From assembly GCA_024114885.1 (NCBI GenBank), contig CP099421.1, positions 2,604,001 to 2,668,000 on the forward strand: a DNA stretch of 64,000 bases. Reading direction: 5' to 3'. A program made the position numbers and the translations under genes. This document shows positions 20,108 through 31,551 of this stretch, in pieces. Below the pieces are notes generated by a model. It made no database searches. It worked only from the letters and a program-made list of their open reading frames with translations, and was not told the origin of the DNA. Each line of letters opens with the position of its first letter. Positions within the stretch are counted from its first letter, which is position 1. The stretch comes from Septoria linicola (taxonomy: Eukaryota > Ascomycota > Dothideomycetes > Mycosphaerellales > Mycosphaerellaceae).

Positions 20108-23062
20108 ATGGCGCGAAGCACGGCCGACACCCAAGGATCCACTACTTCCAACTATGGCGCCATCGATGCTGGCGACTCGTCGACGCTACATAACGGACAT
20201 GTCTACAACGATAATCGCACAGTTCACCACCAGGCTCAAGTCGAGGATGACGTCGCGGTTATGAGGGCAGCTCTGTTCGAGACAGACCCAGAGGTTGATC
20301 GGCAGAATCTGATGCACGTCAAGGGCAACAGAGTCGCCGGAACCTGCCAATGGAATCTCAAAAACGAGAGGTACCTGGCATGGATGCGCGGCGAATTTCT
20401 CGTTCTGACGATAACCGGAGGACCTGGTAAGGGCAAGTCTATGCTTGCGGACTTCGTCATTTCTGAACTGGAGAAGGATGCTACAGATAAAAGTGCCCTG
20501 ACTTACTTCTTCTGCCTCAATGACGACGTCAAACGCAACAACATCAACTCTGTCCTTCGTGGGCTGTTGTACCACCTCATTCGAACACGGCCAACGCTTT
20601 CAAGACGACTCCCTTCCCATTTCTTCTACCGCGAACGTACCCGTTCTGCAGTTACTTCGCCGGATTCATTGTGGTCCGCGCTGATATCCATGACGAGTGG
20701 CGCTACTGCCATTACGTGCGTGCTCGACGGCTTAGACGAGTGCAGCGACGATACCTACTTCTTTCTGAGCGATAAGCTCAAGCGAAGTGGCATAGTAGGC
20801 CCACGCGTGGTCTTATTTACTCGCCCAATACACGTTCTGCGTCTGCTTCCGGAAATCCAACTGGATCCCGAGAACAGCATCTATACTGGTCGCGATATCG
20901 CTTTATTCATCGAGGAGAAGCTTGCCGAATTGGGATCGAGGATATGCATAACTGACGAGTTCAAAAGTTGCCTTAGTGAGACATTGGCCAGACGCGCGCG
21001 AGGCACCTTTTTATGGATCGGCTTTGCAGTAAATGAGGTCTTGAAGCAAAAGAGCCAGACCGGGGGCGAAATATGCTTGTCGCAACTACCAGCTGGACTA
21101 CCTGCCTTCTACGGACGAATGTTGCACCAAATCCGCAGCGAAATGGAATCTCGGTGCCTTTGTTTACTTCGTTGGGTTGCTATGGCTCTTCGGCCATTAA
21201 GCATAACAGAAATGGCTGGCGTGTTTTTTTCCGACGTGCGCGGTCCGCCGAGTGCAAGTCAGAAGTCCATGATTGGTGATCTTGTGAACGAATGCGGGTC
21301 AATCCTGATGTTGAAAACACGATACTCTGACGATGCACGTTATCTCTATCCTGGCCGCTTAAGGTACTTCGATCAGCACGATACGTGCATTGTGCTAGTG
21401 CATCAATCAGCCAGAGATTATCTCCTTCGCGCTGAGCCCGATAGCGAGCCTGGACTGGAGTACTGGCGTTTGTCAGCGGTCAAGACTAATGTGCAGGTAC
21501 TTCAAGCATGCGTCGCGTGTGTTGAGAGAAGCGTATACCGAGAGAAGATGGTTGAGATTCCTGATCTTCGAAACGATGAGTTCCAGAATTCGCAATCGGC
21601 ACTCCTCTACTATGCAGCTGACTATATTGACATGCATGCAAAGTTGATACCATGTACTGCGTCTGCAGTTTTTAGCAAGCTTTTCTTCTCAAGACCACAG
21701 TATGCAGCAAGAGAGAACTGGTTTGACGCCATCTATCGTGGCAAACGCCAAGGCTGGTTCGATCTATTCTTGCTTGCAGCTTTTGCGAGAGTAGTACCGT
21801 GGATGCACTATCTGCTATCACAGAAGAAGCAAGTCTTAGAGTTGAGAGAGTCCGTAAACACTGTCGGAAGATCTAGCAAGACGCTATTGATGTACGCCAC
21901 AGCCAATGGAGACGTGGAGATGGTCCGCCTGCTGCTCGAATTTGGCGCGGGTGTCAATGCTAAAGACCAAGCGGGATGGCGCGCCTTGCACTTCGCCTCG
22001 ACTACCGAACGTCCAGAAATCATGAAGATCTTACTCAGCAAACAGGCTGAACCGACCGCGGTGACAGTCGACGGCAAAACAGCTCTCCACATAGTCGTAA
22101 GCCATCGCGGCCAGTCAGCTGGCCGGCTCATCGCGTACTTGCTTGAGCATGGAGCGCCAGTCGACATGGCTGACCAGGCAGGTATGATTCCTCTAATCTA
22201 TGCTGTTCGCAACAATGACTTTGAGACCGCCAAATGCCTGTTACTTGCAGGCAGTGACACAGTCAACAAGGGTAGCCCCAGCGGATCGACGGCGTTGCAC
22301 TATGCCGTCTCGAATGCACTCCAGTACCCTCAGCCTGAGCGCTCATCGGACATGATCAAGTTGTTGTTGCACCATGGAGCCAGCGTCAACGCTTTGACAA
22401 TCGAAGATTCTCGGTTTCCCAACCAGCTGATCGGCGATATACAATGGCATCGTCTTAGAGCCTTGCTAGAGAAGTCACTCGTCCACGTTGCGCAGCCAGT
22501 CTGCACGCAAATTTGTAGTCGTGTGATCTACGGGCCTCGGGATGCAATCTACCAGATTCGCACTGCTGGTGATGGAGATACCCGTCGATGGACAAGCTTT
22601 ACGTCAATGTATGCTGCAAGCAAGTTCAGATTTCTGGAAGGACTTACGGGGAAGTACAAATACCATCGGTGTCGATACACCTGGCACTCGGGGTCTTGCC
22701 GACAAGATTGCGGCAGCTGTGGGGAAAGCATAAAAGGGGTTCGACACGAGTGCTTACAGTGCGATGACGTGAGCTTTTGTACAAGATGTGTTGAGCACGT
22801 ATACACATTGCACCCGAATCACACGCTCCAAACAGTTCACAGCTCTGAAACAGTCCTCAAGGAAGACCTAGGGTGGTGGCCGTTTCTTTGCGATCAATGC
22901 AATCAGCAGATATATGGCATACTCCACCAGGACAAAGAGCTCGGCGGTACGGATCGTGCACACCATGCGCAATTGCAGTGTTGCCATGCTTGTACGCAAA
23001 CCGTGGATTATCTCACTTCGAAGCGCTTGGTCTACACGTACGACATATTCGATATGAGATAG
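20108..23062 (+). CDS. NLR-like NACHT-ankyrin protein with C-terminal ZZ zinc finger
   Basis: A single-exon, 984-residue STAND protein. Fungal NLRs of this architecture act in non-self recognition and programmed cell death. The P-loop GGPGKGKS lies at about residues 104-111 and Walker B LDGLDEC at about 205-211. A winged-helix-like and linker region follows, then ankyrin repeats at about 590-790 (for example KTLLMYATANGDVEMVRLLL). A ZZ-type zinc finger at about 867-915 starts CGSCGESIKGVRHECLQCDD, followed by a second Cys pair region (CDQCNQQ, CCHACTQ). There is no HET, HeLo or patatin effector domain. The short N-terminus instead carries a Gly/Asn/His motif near residues 15-37 (see findings). 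ATG 20108 gives the full NACHT lead-in. It lies 240 bp downstream of WBP1 on the same strand, with no obvious partner. Confidence 0.92.
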   Translation: MARSTADTQGSTTSNYGAIDAGDSSTLHNGHVYNDNRTVHHQAQVEDDVAVMRAALFETDPEVDRQNLMHVKGNRVAGTCQWNLKNERYLAWMRGEFLVLTITGGPGKGKSMLADFVISELEKDATDKSALTYFFCLNDDVKRNNINSVLRGLLYHLIRTRPTLSRRLPSHFFYRERTRSAVTSPDSLWSALISMTSGATAITCVLDGLDECSDDTYFFLSDKLKRSGIVGPRVVLFTRPIHVLRLLPEIQLDPENSIYTGRDIALFIEEKLAELGSRICITDEFKSCLSETLARRARGTFLWIGFAVNEVLKQKSQTGGEICLSQLPAGLPAFYGRMLHQIRSEMESRCLCLLRWVAMALRPLSITEMAGVFFSDVRGPPSASQKSMIGDLVNECGSILMLKTRYSDDARYLYPGRLRYFDQHDTCIVLVHQSARDYLLRAEPDSEPGLEYWRLSAVKTNVQVLQACVACVERSVYREKMVEIPDLRNDEFQNSQSALLYYAADYIDMHAKLIPCTASAVFSKLFFSRPQYAARENWFDAIYRGKRQGWFDLFLLAAFARVVPWMHYLLSQKKQVLELRESVNTVGRSSKTLLMYATANGDVEMVRLLLEFGAGVNAKDQAGWRALHFASTTERPEIMKILLSKQAEPTAVTVDGKTALHIVVSHRGQSAGRLIAYLLEHGAPVDMADQAGMIPLIYAVRNNDFETAKCLLLAGSDTVNKGSPSGSTALHYAVSNALQYPQPERSSDMIKLLLHHGASVNALTIEDSRFPNQLIGDIQWHRLRALLEKSLVHVAQPVCTQICSRVIYGPRDAIYQIRTAGDGDTRRWTSFTSMYAASKFRFLEGLTGKYKYHRCRYTWHSGSCRQDCGSCGESIKGVRHECLQCDDVSFCTRCVEHVYTLHPNHTLQTVHSSETVLKEDLGWWPFLCDQCNQQIYGILHQDKELGGTDRAHHAQLQCCHACTQTVDYLTSKRLVYTYDIFDMR

Positions 23063-24701
23063 CCGCATGCAAAATGGGTCCAGGCGCGAGTCCAAAGCAA
23101 TGTCCGGGCCTCTCTGGTGGTCATGAGGTCTTGGGAAAATTCATGTTCTTACCATCGACCAGTGCAGGTATGATTCGCTTTTGTAATACATCAGAGTCCG
23201 AATCGCCAAGGTATGTCTCAACGCCTACACTTCCTCGTAAGCTCAGATCACTGGAACTGATGGGCTATCGACTTACCACAAGCAACTGAATTCTCCAGGA
23301 TCAGCTTTCCAAAAGTATTGGCCTTTGCATCATAGTCGAATGTGATTTGGTCAGCACTGCGGGCCAACTCATGCATTGTATGTTATCAGGGAGGCATGTC
23401 ATCTTGGTAACTCACGTTGCATTGTCTCTGCTAGCTACAGCTGTCTGAGGATCGCGGATCCTTACAATGACAACTCTTCCATTCATACGTGTCTAGGTGA
23501 ATGCCACGCTCGAGAGAATTTCGAATCTACACGTCACTGCATTCGCCGCATACTCCTCTGTCGACGCATGTCACCCACAGTTTGTCCTGCAAAGGTCAAT
23601 AGGTGAGTTCTGAAGCTCTGATCATTTCCCCATTACTCAATCGCGCTGCATCGATAGTCACGTTGCTGTCGATGGCGAAGCCGAGGGAGCGAGCCGTCAA
23701 TGTATTCACCTCCTTACTGTCCTTGGCACGCCAATGTTCAGAAGACATTCAGCCAGATGGTGCCTGAATTCGTTGAATCTCTTCGTAGCAGCACCATAAG
23801 ACTGTAGAGGGTGTGCAAATTACAGAGTAAATCGTATTAGTCATTGAATATCCTGCTCTTGATGTCTTGCCTGGCTAACCGGCATGCCATTTAACGCAAC
23901 GGCCACTCCGTCCTTGGCAATGTTTGTGGCGCAACTTTCGCGTGCACAACGCCGTTGTATACTCATCGCCTTGATATCGTTTATTGTATCGCATTACCAA
24001 TACAAGAAGACGCCTCAAGACCTCCATAAGAAGACGTTGATCAAGAGTTCTTGATAACAAGTGGCAACAACCGGTGCCGTGTTGGGGAAAAGATAGGTGA
24101 TACATGTGCCAAGCCCACATAGAGGTCTAGACACTGGCAGTTGAAAGCTTCACAAAAGACCATTGTCCGGAAAGAGACTCAGCTTTTATCCGGCACAGCC
24201 ACAGTCAGCCCCTCCTCATTCGATCGTATGTCTTCGGATCATATTGCAGAGGTCTCTGTCCAGGCCACATTGTCAGCAGGCCACCTGTCCGACTGCAGCA
24301 AGGCTGCACACCGGGAGTAAAGCTATCAAATGAAGGTGAAGACAGTGAAGAGTGCTTGAAGGTCAATAAGCTTCTGCATCTCAACCACGTGGAGGTCTTC
24401 TAGCGTCCACAAAAAGTCATCTCATGCACTAGCGGCTTCCAGACCAAGGCTTCGAGGCAGTCTCCGAGTCGTCCTCTTTCCTGAAGTAGCTGGTCTTTCT
24501 GCAACAAGGAGTCGACTAGTCGCAGCACAGATGTCAAAAGGACATTGTCCATCGAAGTGGCCAGCATCTCGGCGCTCGAGGCTTGCTGCACGAGAATCTC
24601 AATCTGGCTGACCAAACAGCCACAGCCTATAGTCTATAGTATATGGTAGAAACTGGTACCCTCCCTGCTGAATTTCACACAGACAGCTTCAGTAAGTCAG
24701 G
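23063..24701. other. Intergenic, possible coding remnant at 24400-24630
   Basis: No clear gene. On minus, 24400-24630 reads as a plausible helical segment (LVSQIEILVQQASSAEM, VLRLVDSLLQKDQLLQERG) without an ATG and with an in-frame stop shortly upstream. It may be an exon of a lost gene. Nothing else stands out. Confidence 0.35.
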
Positions 24702-27048
24702 ATGCAGCTCTATCAAGCATTGTTACTCGCCTGTGCCCTGATATCACCCTCCTTTGCCGAAGATGTTTGTGGCACGCCTGGTATCGCTCTGAAGATTCCC
24801 TACTTCACAAGTAGGACGAAGGCCCTCAACACAGCAGCAGCTTGTGGAACACGATGCAGCGCAGACCGCAGGTGTAAAAGTTATGGTGTTGGCGCCGGAC
24901 TGTGTTTGCATTACAGCTCTCCAGTGTATGTACAACTCTAGGAAGACAAACGGCCCAGCTGACGGCTGGCAGACAACAGTGCTTCAAGAAGTCTTCCAGA
25001 GGACCGATAAAGTTCTACGATCGAATCTGCGCGCCGGTGAAGCTCACCCCTCCAACATCCATCTCATCAGCGACTGGAGCATCACCAGACAGTACACCCA
25101 CAGCTGGCGGAGTGGACATCGGCGGGACTATCACGACACCAAACGTTCAGACCACTGACAGCCCGCCTCTTACCCCGTCCTCTGTGGCGTTTCCAACAGA
25201 TGACAAGAGCTTCACAGCGACATATACATACGAGGATGACCCGCTTCCGACCATCGCAGCTATGGGTTCTTCCCCTCTTGAAAGTGGAATACAAGCTACA
25301 GAGTCGGGCCTACCAGATCTGCCATGTATGCTGGACCCATCCACAACAGATCAGTTCAACATTCTCGGATCGAACTTCGCACCATTAGTCTCTCAATCTC
25401 GTGGCGGCCTTGTACCACTGCCATCTCCTACCTCTGAGGCACAAGCGAAGTCGTTGGGTCCTGCTTCGCAGCTTGCGCTCCCTGCGTTCTCTTTCGTGAA
25501 GCCAGCTAACGTTCCGGATGGTTTATACGACATCGTGCTTGCTGGTAGCACACCCTAATACCTTGCCAAAACTTAACAAGGAGGGCTGACGCTGACTTCG
25601 TCCTCCACTGGCGCTACACTGGTCCGTCGTAGTGGTCAAAACATCATCACGTCCATTTTCGGCGTTGACTGCAAGGGTCGTATCACGGTGACCCAGGCCG
25701 GCACCTCCTACATCTGGGACATCTCGGGAGAGACAACACGCTTCACGGCTGGCACGTCTGACAAGCGTATGGTGGCGTACTCGCTCAAGAAGGCTTCTGC
25801 CCTTGACAGAAGCCGTCCCAGTCGTCGAAACCTTTCCAACGAAGGCTCGGCCCCTCGATGCCCAGCTTCACCTCCGGATTTGATGGCCAAAGTCTTCCCG
25901 GGCGCGAGAGGCCTGGCACCTAATGGATGCGGTGCCGCCAATGGTTTCGACTTTGTGCCCGACTTCAGCTTTGGCAGCTGCTGCGATGACCATGACAACT
26001 GCTACGATGACTGTGCTGGTGGAAGCTTCGAGACTTGCAATCGCAATTTTGGAAAATGCATGCGCACACGTGGTTGCGACTACTTGAACAATTGGTATTC
26101 TTTCGTGGTATGTTTGGTCTTGGTCTGCTTCTTCCGCCAGTGGTGCTAACTTTTGATTAGCCATATGCTTCATGCTTGTTTGCCGCCGACTTCTACGAGT
26201 TGTGCGTGATGACCTCCATCGGACGTAAAGCCTTCTATGCCTCGAACAAAGAGCGATGCGGGTGCTACTGCTCGGCGAAAGCCGGTCTTTGCGGGCGTGA
26301 AGGCGACGGCTATACATGCACGTCAATGTTTGGCGACGATGTGAACAACTGTGGCGCTTGTGACAGAACCTGCTCCGCCAAGGCAAAATGCAATTTGGGA
26401 TCCTGCGCATGCCCGAACGACCAATGTGGCGATCGCTGTGTCAGCCTCAAGACGCACCCTAGGAACTGTGGTTCGTGCGGCAACATCTGCAAATCTGGTT
26501 ACTGCTTCGAGGGACAATGCTATGATCCTCCTGCGGACAAGTGCGTGCCAGGTGCTGCCTTCACGAACGGCGACTTCTCCACGTCGGGAAGCTGGAATAC
26601 ATGTCAAAATGCGCAGTCGATTGGGCCAAATCTCCCAGGATTCCCAAAAGGCACCTGCAGTGGCAGCATCAACGACGGCAAGCTCAAGATGGGCTTCAAC
26701 CGTATCTCTGCTGCGGATATTACGACCACTGCGAAAGTGTGTCCGGGTCAGCAGTACGAGTTCTCTTTCACGTTGAAGCCAACCAGACTTGTTGCAAGCT
26801 CAGGTAGAAACTGCCAATTCAGGTACAGATTTGGGGAACAGAACTGGTCCCGATACTTTGACTTCTCCTTGGACGGAGATCAAAGGCAGGGCCCTTTGTA
26901 TGCTGGGGCTTTTCAGGATGGGGACTTCAATGGCTTGGTTAGGAAGAATGGACTAAGCCTCGATCTGCCAATCCAAGGCACGGTAACTTGTGACGGCACC
27001 GCTGTCGTAGTCAGCTTCGATGACTTTGAGCTTGTACCGCGTCAATAG
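24702..27048 (+). CDS. Secreted multidomain phospholipase A2
   Basis: Four exons: 24702-24923, 24980-25544, about 25584-26107 and 26161-27048 (about 732 aa). A signal peptide (MQLYQALLLACALISPSFA) is followed by a Cys-paired module ending FYDRICAP, reminiscent of fungal PAN/apple-like or glycan-binding modules. Next comes a Ser/Thr/Pro-rich linker. The phospholipase A2 core has the calcium/catalytic segment CCDDHDNCYDDC, with the His-Asp dyad of secreted fungal PLA2s. A knottin-like Cys-rich stretch follows (CGACDRTC, CGSCGNIC), then a C-terminal beta-sandwich-like domain (FTNGDFSTSGSWNTC) resembling a carbohydrate-binding fold. It would hydrolyse sn-2 acyl chains of phospholipids outside the cell. 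Introns 1 and 3 are canonical with GCTGAC/GCTAAC branch points. Intron 2 is very short (36-39 nt; acceptor 25580 or 25583), though both choices keep frame. Confidence 0.8.
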
Positions 27049-27264
27049 TGCGACCATAGAATCTTATATCGCAAGCGACTTGTGTCCCCACCAGCTTCAA
27101 AAGCTTGGCATCGGCGTATGGCGCGATTTGACTCGTTGCGGGTTCTACGCGAACTTCGCAGACTGAGTGTTGAGATCAAATGTTATCTGAAAGCTTGAGC
27201 TCGTTGCTTTGCAGTACTGTTTGGACCCGACACGAATGAGATCTATGTGAGGTTAATAGCAGTC

Positions 27265-27876
27265 ATGATCGAGTACCGCGAAGCTACCCTTCAGGACCTG
27301 AACTCACTGTCAACCATCTTTCCTCGGAGCTTCCACAAGGTCAATCCTTTCATGAAACAACTTATCCCAGATACGCCTGTTGTTCGGACGTGGTGGAGAC
27401 GAATCTTCGAAGCAGATATCGAAAACCCGAACTGCCATGTCCTCATTGCACTCGATGAATCCACCTCAGAGGTTGTCGGATCCGTTCAGCTTCGAGGCAT
27501 GAAACGTGGCTCGCACTTCGGAGGCTTCATGGCTGAACACTCCATCACGAAAGACCACGATGCAGAGACCTGGTCTGCTGCAATAAAGGCCTTTGCTGCG
27601 AATGAAGAGCGCATTGTTGGCGATCGAGACCGCTATCTTATCGAGGTCATGTGCGTTGACCATGAATATTAAGGAAGGGGAATCGGGAAGCGATTGGTGT
27701 CTCTTGCTTGCGAGGCTGCTGATCAGACCGGTTTCCCGATTTATCTGGAGACCTCGCAAGCCAGTGGTTTCTATACCAGACTCGGGCTAGGCTTTGACAT
27801 TGTGGATGATACGACTGAAGAAGGTGTCCATCGGAATGCAATACTGCTACGACAGCCTGCAAAATTGAAGTACTGA
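27265..27876 (+). pseudogene. GNAT-family N-acetyltransferase with in-frame stop
   Basis: The GNAT fold is complete on both sides of a TAA at 27670-27672. The N-terminal half begins MIEYREATLQDL at ATG 27265 (the frame extends upstream only through GTG 27247). It runs to the acetyl-CoA-binding motif A, IEVMCVDHEY. Directly after the stop, in the same frame, comes GRGIGKRLVSLACEAA and the rest of the domain, ending at TGA 27874. The family consensus at this spot is a Gln/Arg-x-x-Gly-x-Gly/Ala loop, so the ancestral codon was probably CAA (Gln), lost by one C-to-T change. A spliced intron could remove only 28 nt and would delete motif A. This is a recent single-hit pseudogene, or translation depends on readthrough. 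Confidence 0.85.
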
Positions 27877-28463
27877 TGTGGTCAGAAAGTGGTGCAGCAG
27901 AGCGAACCTTGGAGAGAGCAAGTTCTGCCTGAATATCTTGGCGTTCCTCGTCCACCACTTGCTTCTCATCTCACATCTCAATAATCGCATGCCCTACCAT
28001 TGGCGTATACTGCTATTCCATGAAAAGTCCTATCAAAGTCTGGCGAGATGATATTGTGTATCATCCCCGCGGCTGATCCGCTGAAATGGTGCTTCGCCTC
28101 GCTGTGAGGCCCGCCTGAGGTCTGAAAATGCCTCAAGCAGGGGCAGCTCAATACCGGGTTGGTGCACAAATCGCGCGTGGTGACAGACTGCTCTCGCTTG
28201 ATAGGCTAGGCTAAAGTCGTTCGTGTAACGACATCGACAACAATCCGTCGTGCCTCATAGTGCTTGAAGCATGGCGCCATGCGGCAACACAATGTGTTCG
28301 CACGTGGCTTGCATCCGCTGAGAAAATCATCGACAGAGGACAGAGTTGTCCAATCAAGTGTTCTTCCGCTATCTGCATTGGAACAATATATGAGTTGTCT
28401 TGCTGTGCCTTCTGGATCCCGCCTTGGGCTTTTTATCATCTGCCGCATTAAGCACGAGAAACC
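27877..28463. other. Intergenic upstream of the potassium transporter
   Basis: No gene recognised in about 590 bp. It presumably contains the promoter and 5' UTR of the HAK transporter. Small ORFs at 28206-28506 on both strands have no recognisable content. Confidence 0.4.
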
Positions 28464-30849
28464 ATGTCAGGAGAACCATCAGGTCGACCGACAACAGGAG
28501 AATTGAATGGCGGCGAAAAGGTTCACGCAGAGTGCAGTACTGCTTCACTTTCTGGCGATGGTGAACTTAACATTCGTGATACCGATATCAGACAGCGGCA
28601 AGTACGAGTGACAAGAAGCTTTCGCGGGCTGGGATAGAAGTTCCAGTCCGTCTCATGACCTGGGCTCATTCAATTCTAGGCATTCAAAGGATGGGCAGTC
28701 TTCTGGCTAGCCTATCAAGCGACCGGAGTCATCTACGGTGATATTGGGACCTCGCCACTCTACGTGTACTCCTCGACGTTCTCCGCCGAGCCCTCGCGAC
28801 AAGATATCCTGGGTGTACTGTCATTCATCATCTGGACGTTGACGCTCATGGTCACAATCAAGTACGTCCTGATTGTGCTACGAGCGGATGACGAAGGCGA
28901 AGGAGGCACATTCGCAATCTACACATTGCTTTCGCGGTACAGCGACATTATGAAGCGGGACCCACGAATCTATCAGCTGGTCAAGATGGAACGACACAAG
29001 ACTGACGATCTACACGCTCACAATGAGAAGGTCAGGAACTGGTTAGAAAAGAGTCAGATTGCTCACGCAGCGCTCAAGCTTCTGGCCGTCCTTGGAGTAA
29101 GCCTTGTGCTAGCTGACGGGGTTTTGACTCCTGCGCAATCTGTGCTAGGCGCCATACAGGGCATCAAAGTTGCCGACGACAGTATCACCACACCTACAAT
29201 CGTCGGCGTGACTTGCGCCATTCTCGTACTGCTCTTCTTGGTGCAGCCACTGGGTGTGCACCGAGTCTCCTCGGCTTTCGCTCCAATCGTCATTATATGG
29301 TTGTTGTTCAATGGATGCTTTGGCATATACAATCTGGTAAAGCACGATTATAGCGTCCTGGGAGCGTTTTCGCCATACTTTGCAGGAGACTGGCTTATGC
29401 GAAACAGGACAAAGGGCTGGAAGAGTCTCGGTGGCATATTGCTATGCTTTACTGGTGTTGAATGCATGTTCGCCGACATGGGCGCATTCAACAGACGAGC
29501 AGTCCAGCTGTCATGGGTATGCCTGGCCTATCCGTGTCTTCTACTCGCGTACACCGGACAAGCGGCGTATCTCACGGAGGATCCAAGTGCGTACTCTAAC
29601 CCATTCTTCAACACGGTCCCTCCAGGACTGTTTTGGCCGTCTCTGGTGCTGGCGATCCTCGCCGCCATTGTCGCCTCTCAGGCAACTATCACGGCATGCT
29701 TTCAATTGCTGGCACAGATCATGAACTCTTCGTACTTCCCACAGATCCAGATGCACTACACAAGCAAGAAGCATTACGGCCAAGTGTACATACCAATGGC
29801 CAACTGGCTACTGATGATAGGGTGTGTGGTGGTCACGGCAGTATATAACAATGTAAGTCTGTCGCCATTTCATACCAGACAATGGACTAACATGTCACCA
29901 GACAACTCGTCTGGGGCACGCGTATGGCGTCTGCGTTATCCTGGTCACATTCATTACCACCAATCTCGTGGCCCTGGCCGCTATCATAGCCTGGCGGATC
30001 CACCCAGCGATTGTGCTTGTCGTGTGGCTGTCCTTCATCATGTTTGATGGCCTGTATCTCACGTCCTCTCTGGTCAAAGTACCGGATGGGGCATGGTTCA
30101 CCCTACTGCTTGCTGCTTGCCTCGCCATGTTCTTCGGTCTCTGGAGGTACGGCAAAGAGACCCAATGGATATGCGAGGCAAAATATCGGACCCCACTTTC
30201 GTCTCTCGTTATGTTGCCGACAGCAGAAGATCGCCAAGCTTTGACGCAGAAGTATGGCGGCGGCGAGCTATCCTCGATCGACGGCGTCGGGATCTTTCTA
30301 GACAAGTCAGGTGCCTTCACGCCCAAGGTGTATGAGCAATGGCTGAGCAAGTTCCGGACCCAGATGGACATTGTGGTCTTCATGCACCTTCGTGCTCTCA
30401 GCATTCCACACATCCCGGAGGAGGATCGGTTTGAGATCACAGAGACACATGTTAAGAACGTCTTCCGTCTGATAGTCAGACACGGATATGATGACCACAT
30501 CGTCAGTCCAGATCTGGCCGGGCTCATCTATCAGGAATTACGGTCGTCGATGATAAGGGAGAAAGGATCGTCACCGCAATCGAATCGCGCACCTCTCGAC
30601 GAACGCTTGACCACGACAAACGACGGAACCACTGCTGCTAGACTCGATCATTTAGAGGCCGCTTTCACTTCGCAGACTCTGTATATGGTTGGAAAGCAGC
30701 AGATGCGCATCGACTCTTCGTACAATGTGGTCAAGCGAGTTGTGCTTGAGATTTTCCTGTGGATTCGTGACAACTCACGGAGCAAAGTCGAGAAGCTCAA
30801 CGTGCCAGCAGAGAAGCTTGTCGAAGTAGGCTTTGTCGGTATCATCTAG
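28464..30849 (+). CDS. HAK/KUP-type high-affinity potassium transporter
   Basis: Exons are 28464-28601, 28680-29852 and 29902-30849, giving 752 residues, close to fungal HAK1 proteins. After a short hydrophilic N-terminus, exon 2 opens with the family signature VIYGDIGTSPLYV (K+ selectivity and coupling region). About a dozen membrane spans follow, for example LAVLGVSLVLADGVLTPAQS and CFTGVECMFADMGAF, the latter a conserved KUP motif. A cytosolic C-terminal domain follows (ERY-like FRLIVRHGYDD). Both introns are GT-AG and phase 0; intron 2 has the branch point GACTAAC. The plasma-membrane protein would import K+ with H+, usually induced by K+ starvation. No lesions are seen. Confidence 0.93.
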
Positions 30850-31551
30850 AGTCACCAGAAGAGACAAGATCCAGATTATGAACATTGGTCTCCGGGAGCT
30901 ACGAGATGAAGCTATACATCATAGCTTGATCGAATGTAATCTGGCGGCGGCAACCTCTGGTTGATGACTAAGATTGGAGCACAAGCTGTTGTTCAAGCCG
31001 GAACAGCTGCCAAGACGCCTGATCTCGATAATTTCTTCTCGCTATCCTGACCAAATCCATGACCAGGTCGCTTGCAATTCTTCTTGATCGGCTCGTCGTC
31101 TTTCATTTGCTGTATGAAGGCCCTTCGAACACTATTGTCTAGCATGACTAGCGGCAAACCGCTACGGGAACGAGATTGGCCATTCTAAACTGGAGGATGC
31201 GAATACGTTAGCAAGAATGTCGGAGTGGGTCGCGGCCACACAATGCCACTCCTCCCATGGGGCAAAGTTCGTCCGGACGAATCCCAATAGCCTCATCAGA
31301 CAGTGTCGCAAGCATGCCTGGTGCTCCTTCGCAATCCTTGCTTTGTCACTGGCCGGGTTTTCGGACATTTACGGCCTCAGGCACAATGCGAAGCCTATGG
31401 CTGTACATGTACTCTGCTTCACATAAGAAGTTGGGAATAGTCATATACCAAGGATCAAGCATTCAACAAACAGCTCTTTTCACGACCCCACTGCGTCGCT
31501 CAGCAAGCTCCTTACAAATTCCTAAGGCACCCGTCGGTAGAACATCGGAAC
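30850..31551. other. Intergenic
   Basis: 700 bp without a recognised gene between the potassium transporter and the SnoaL-like gene. ORFs such as 31217-31426 and 31257-31628 on plus overlap each other in different phases and lack domains. Confidence 0.4.
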
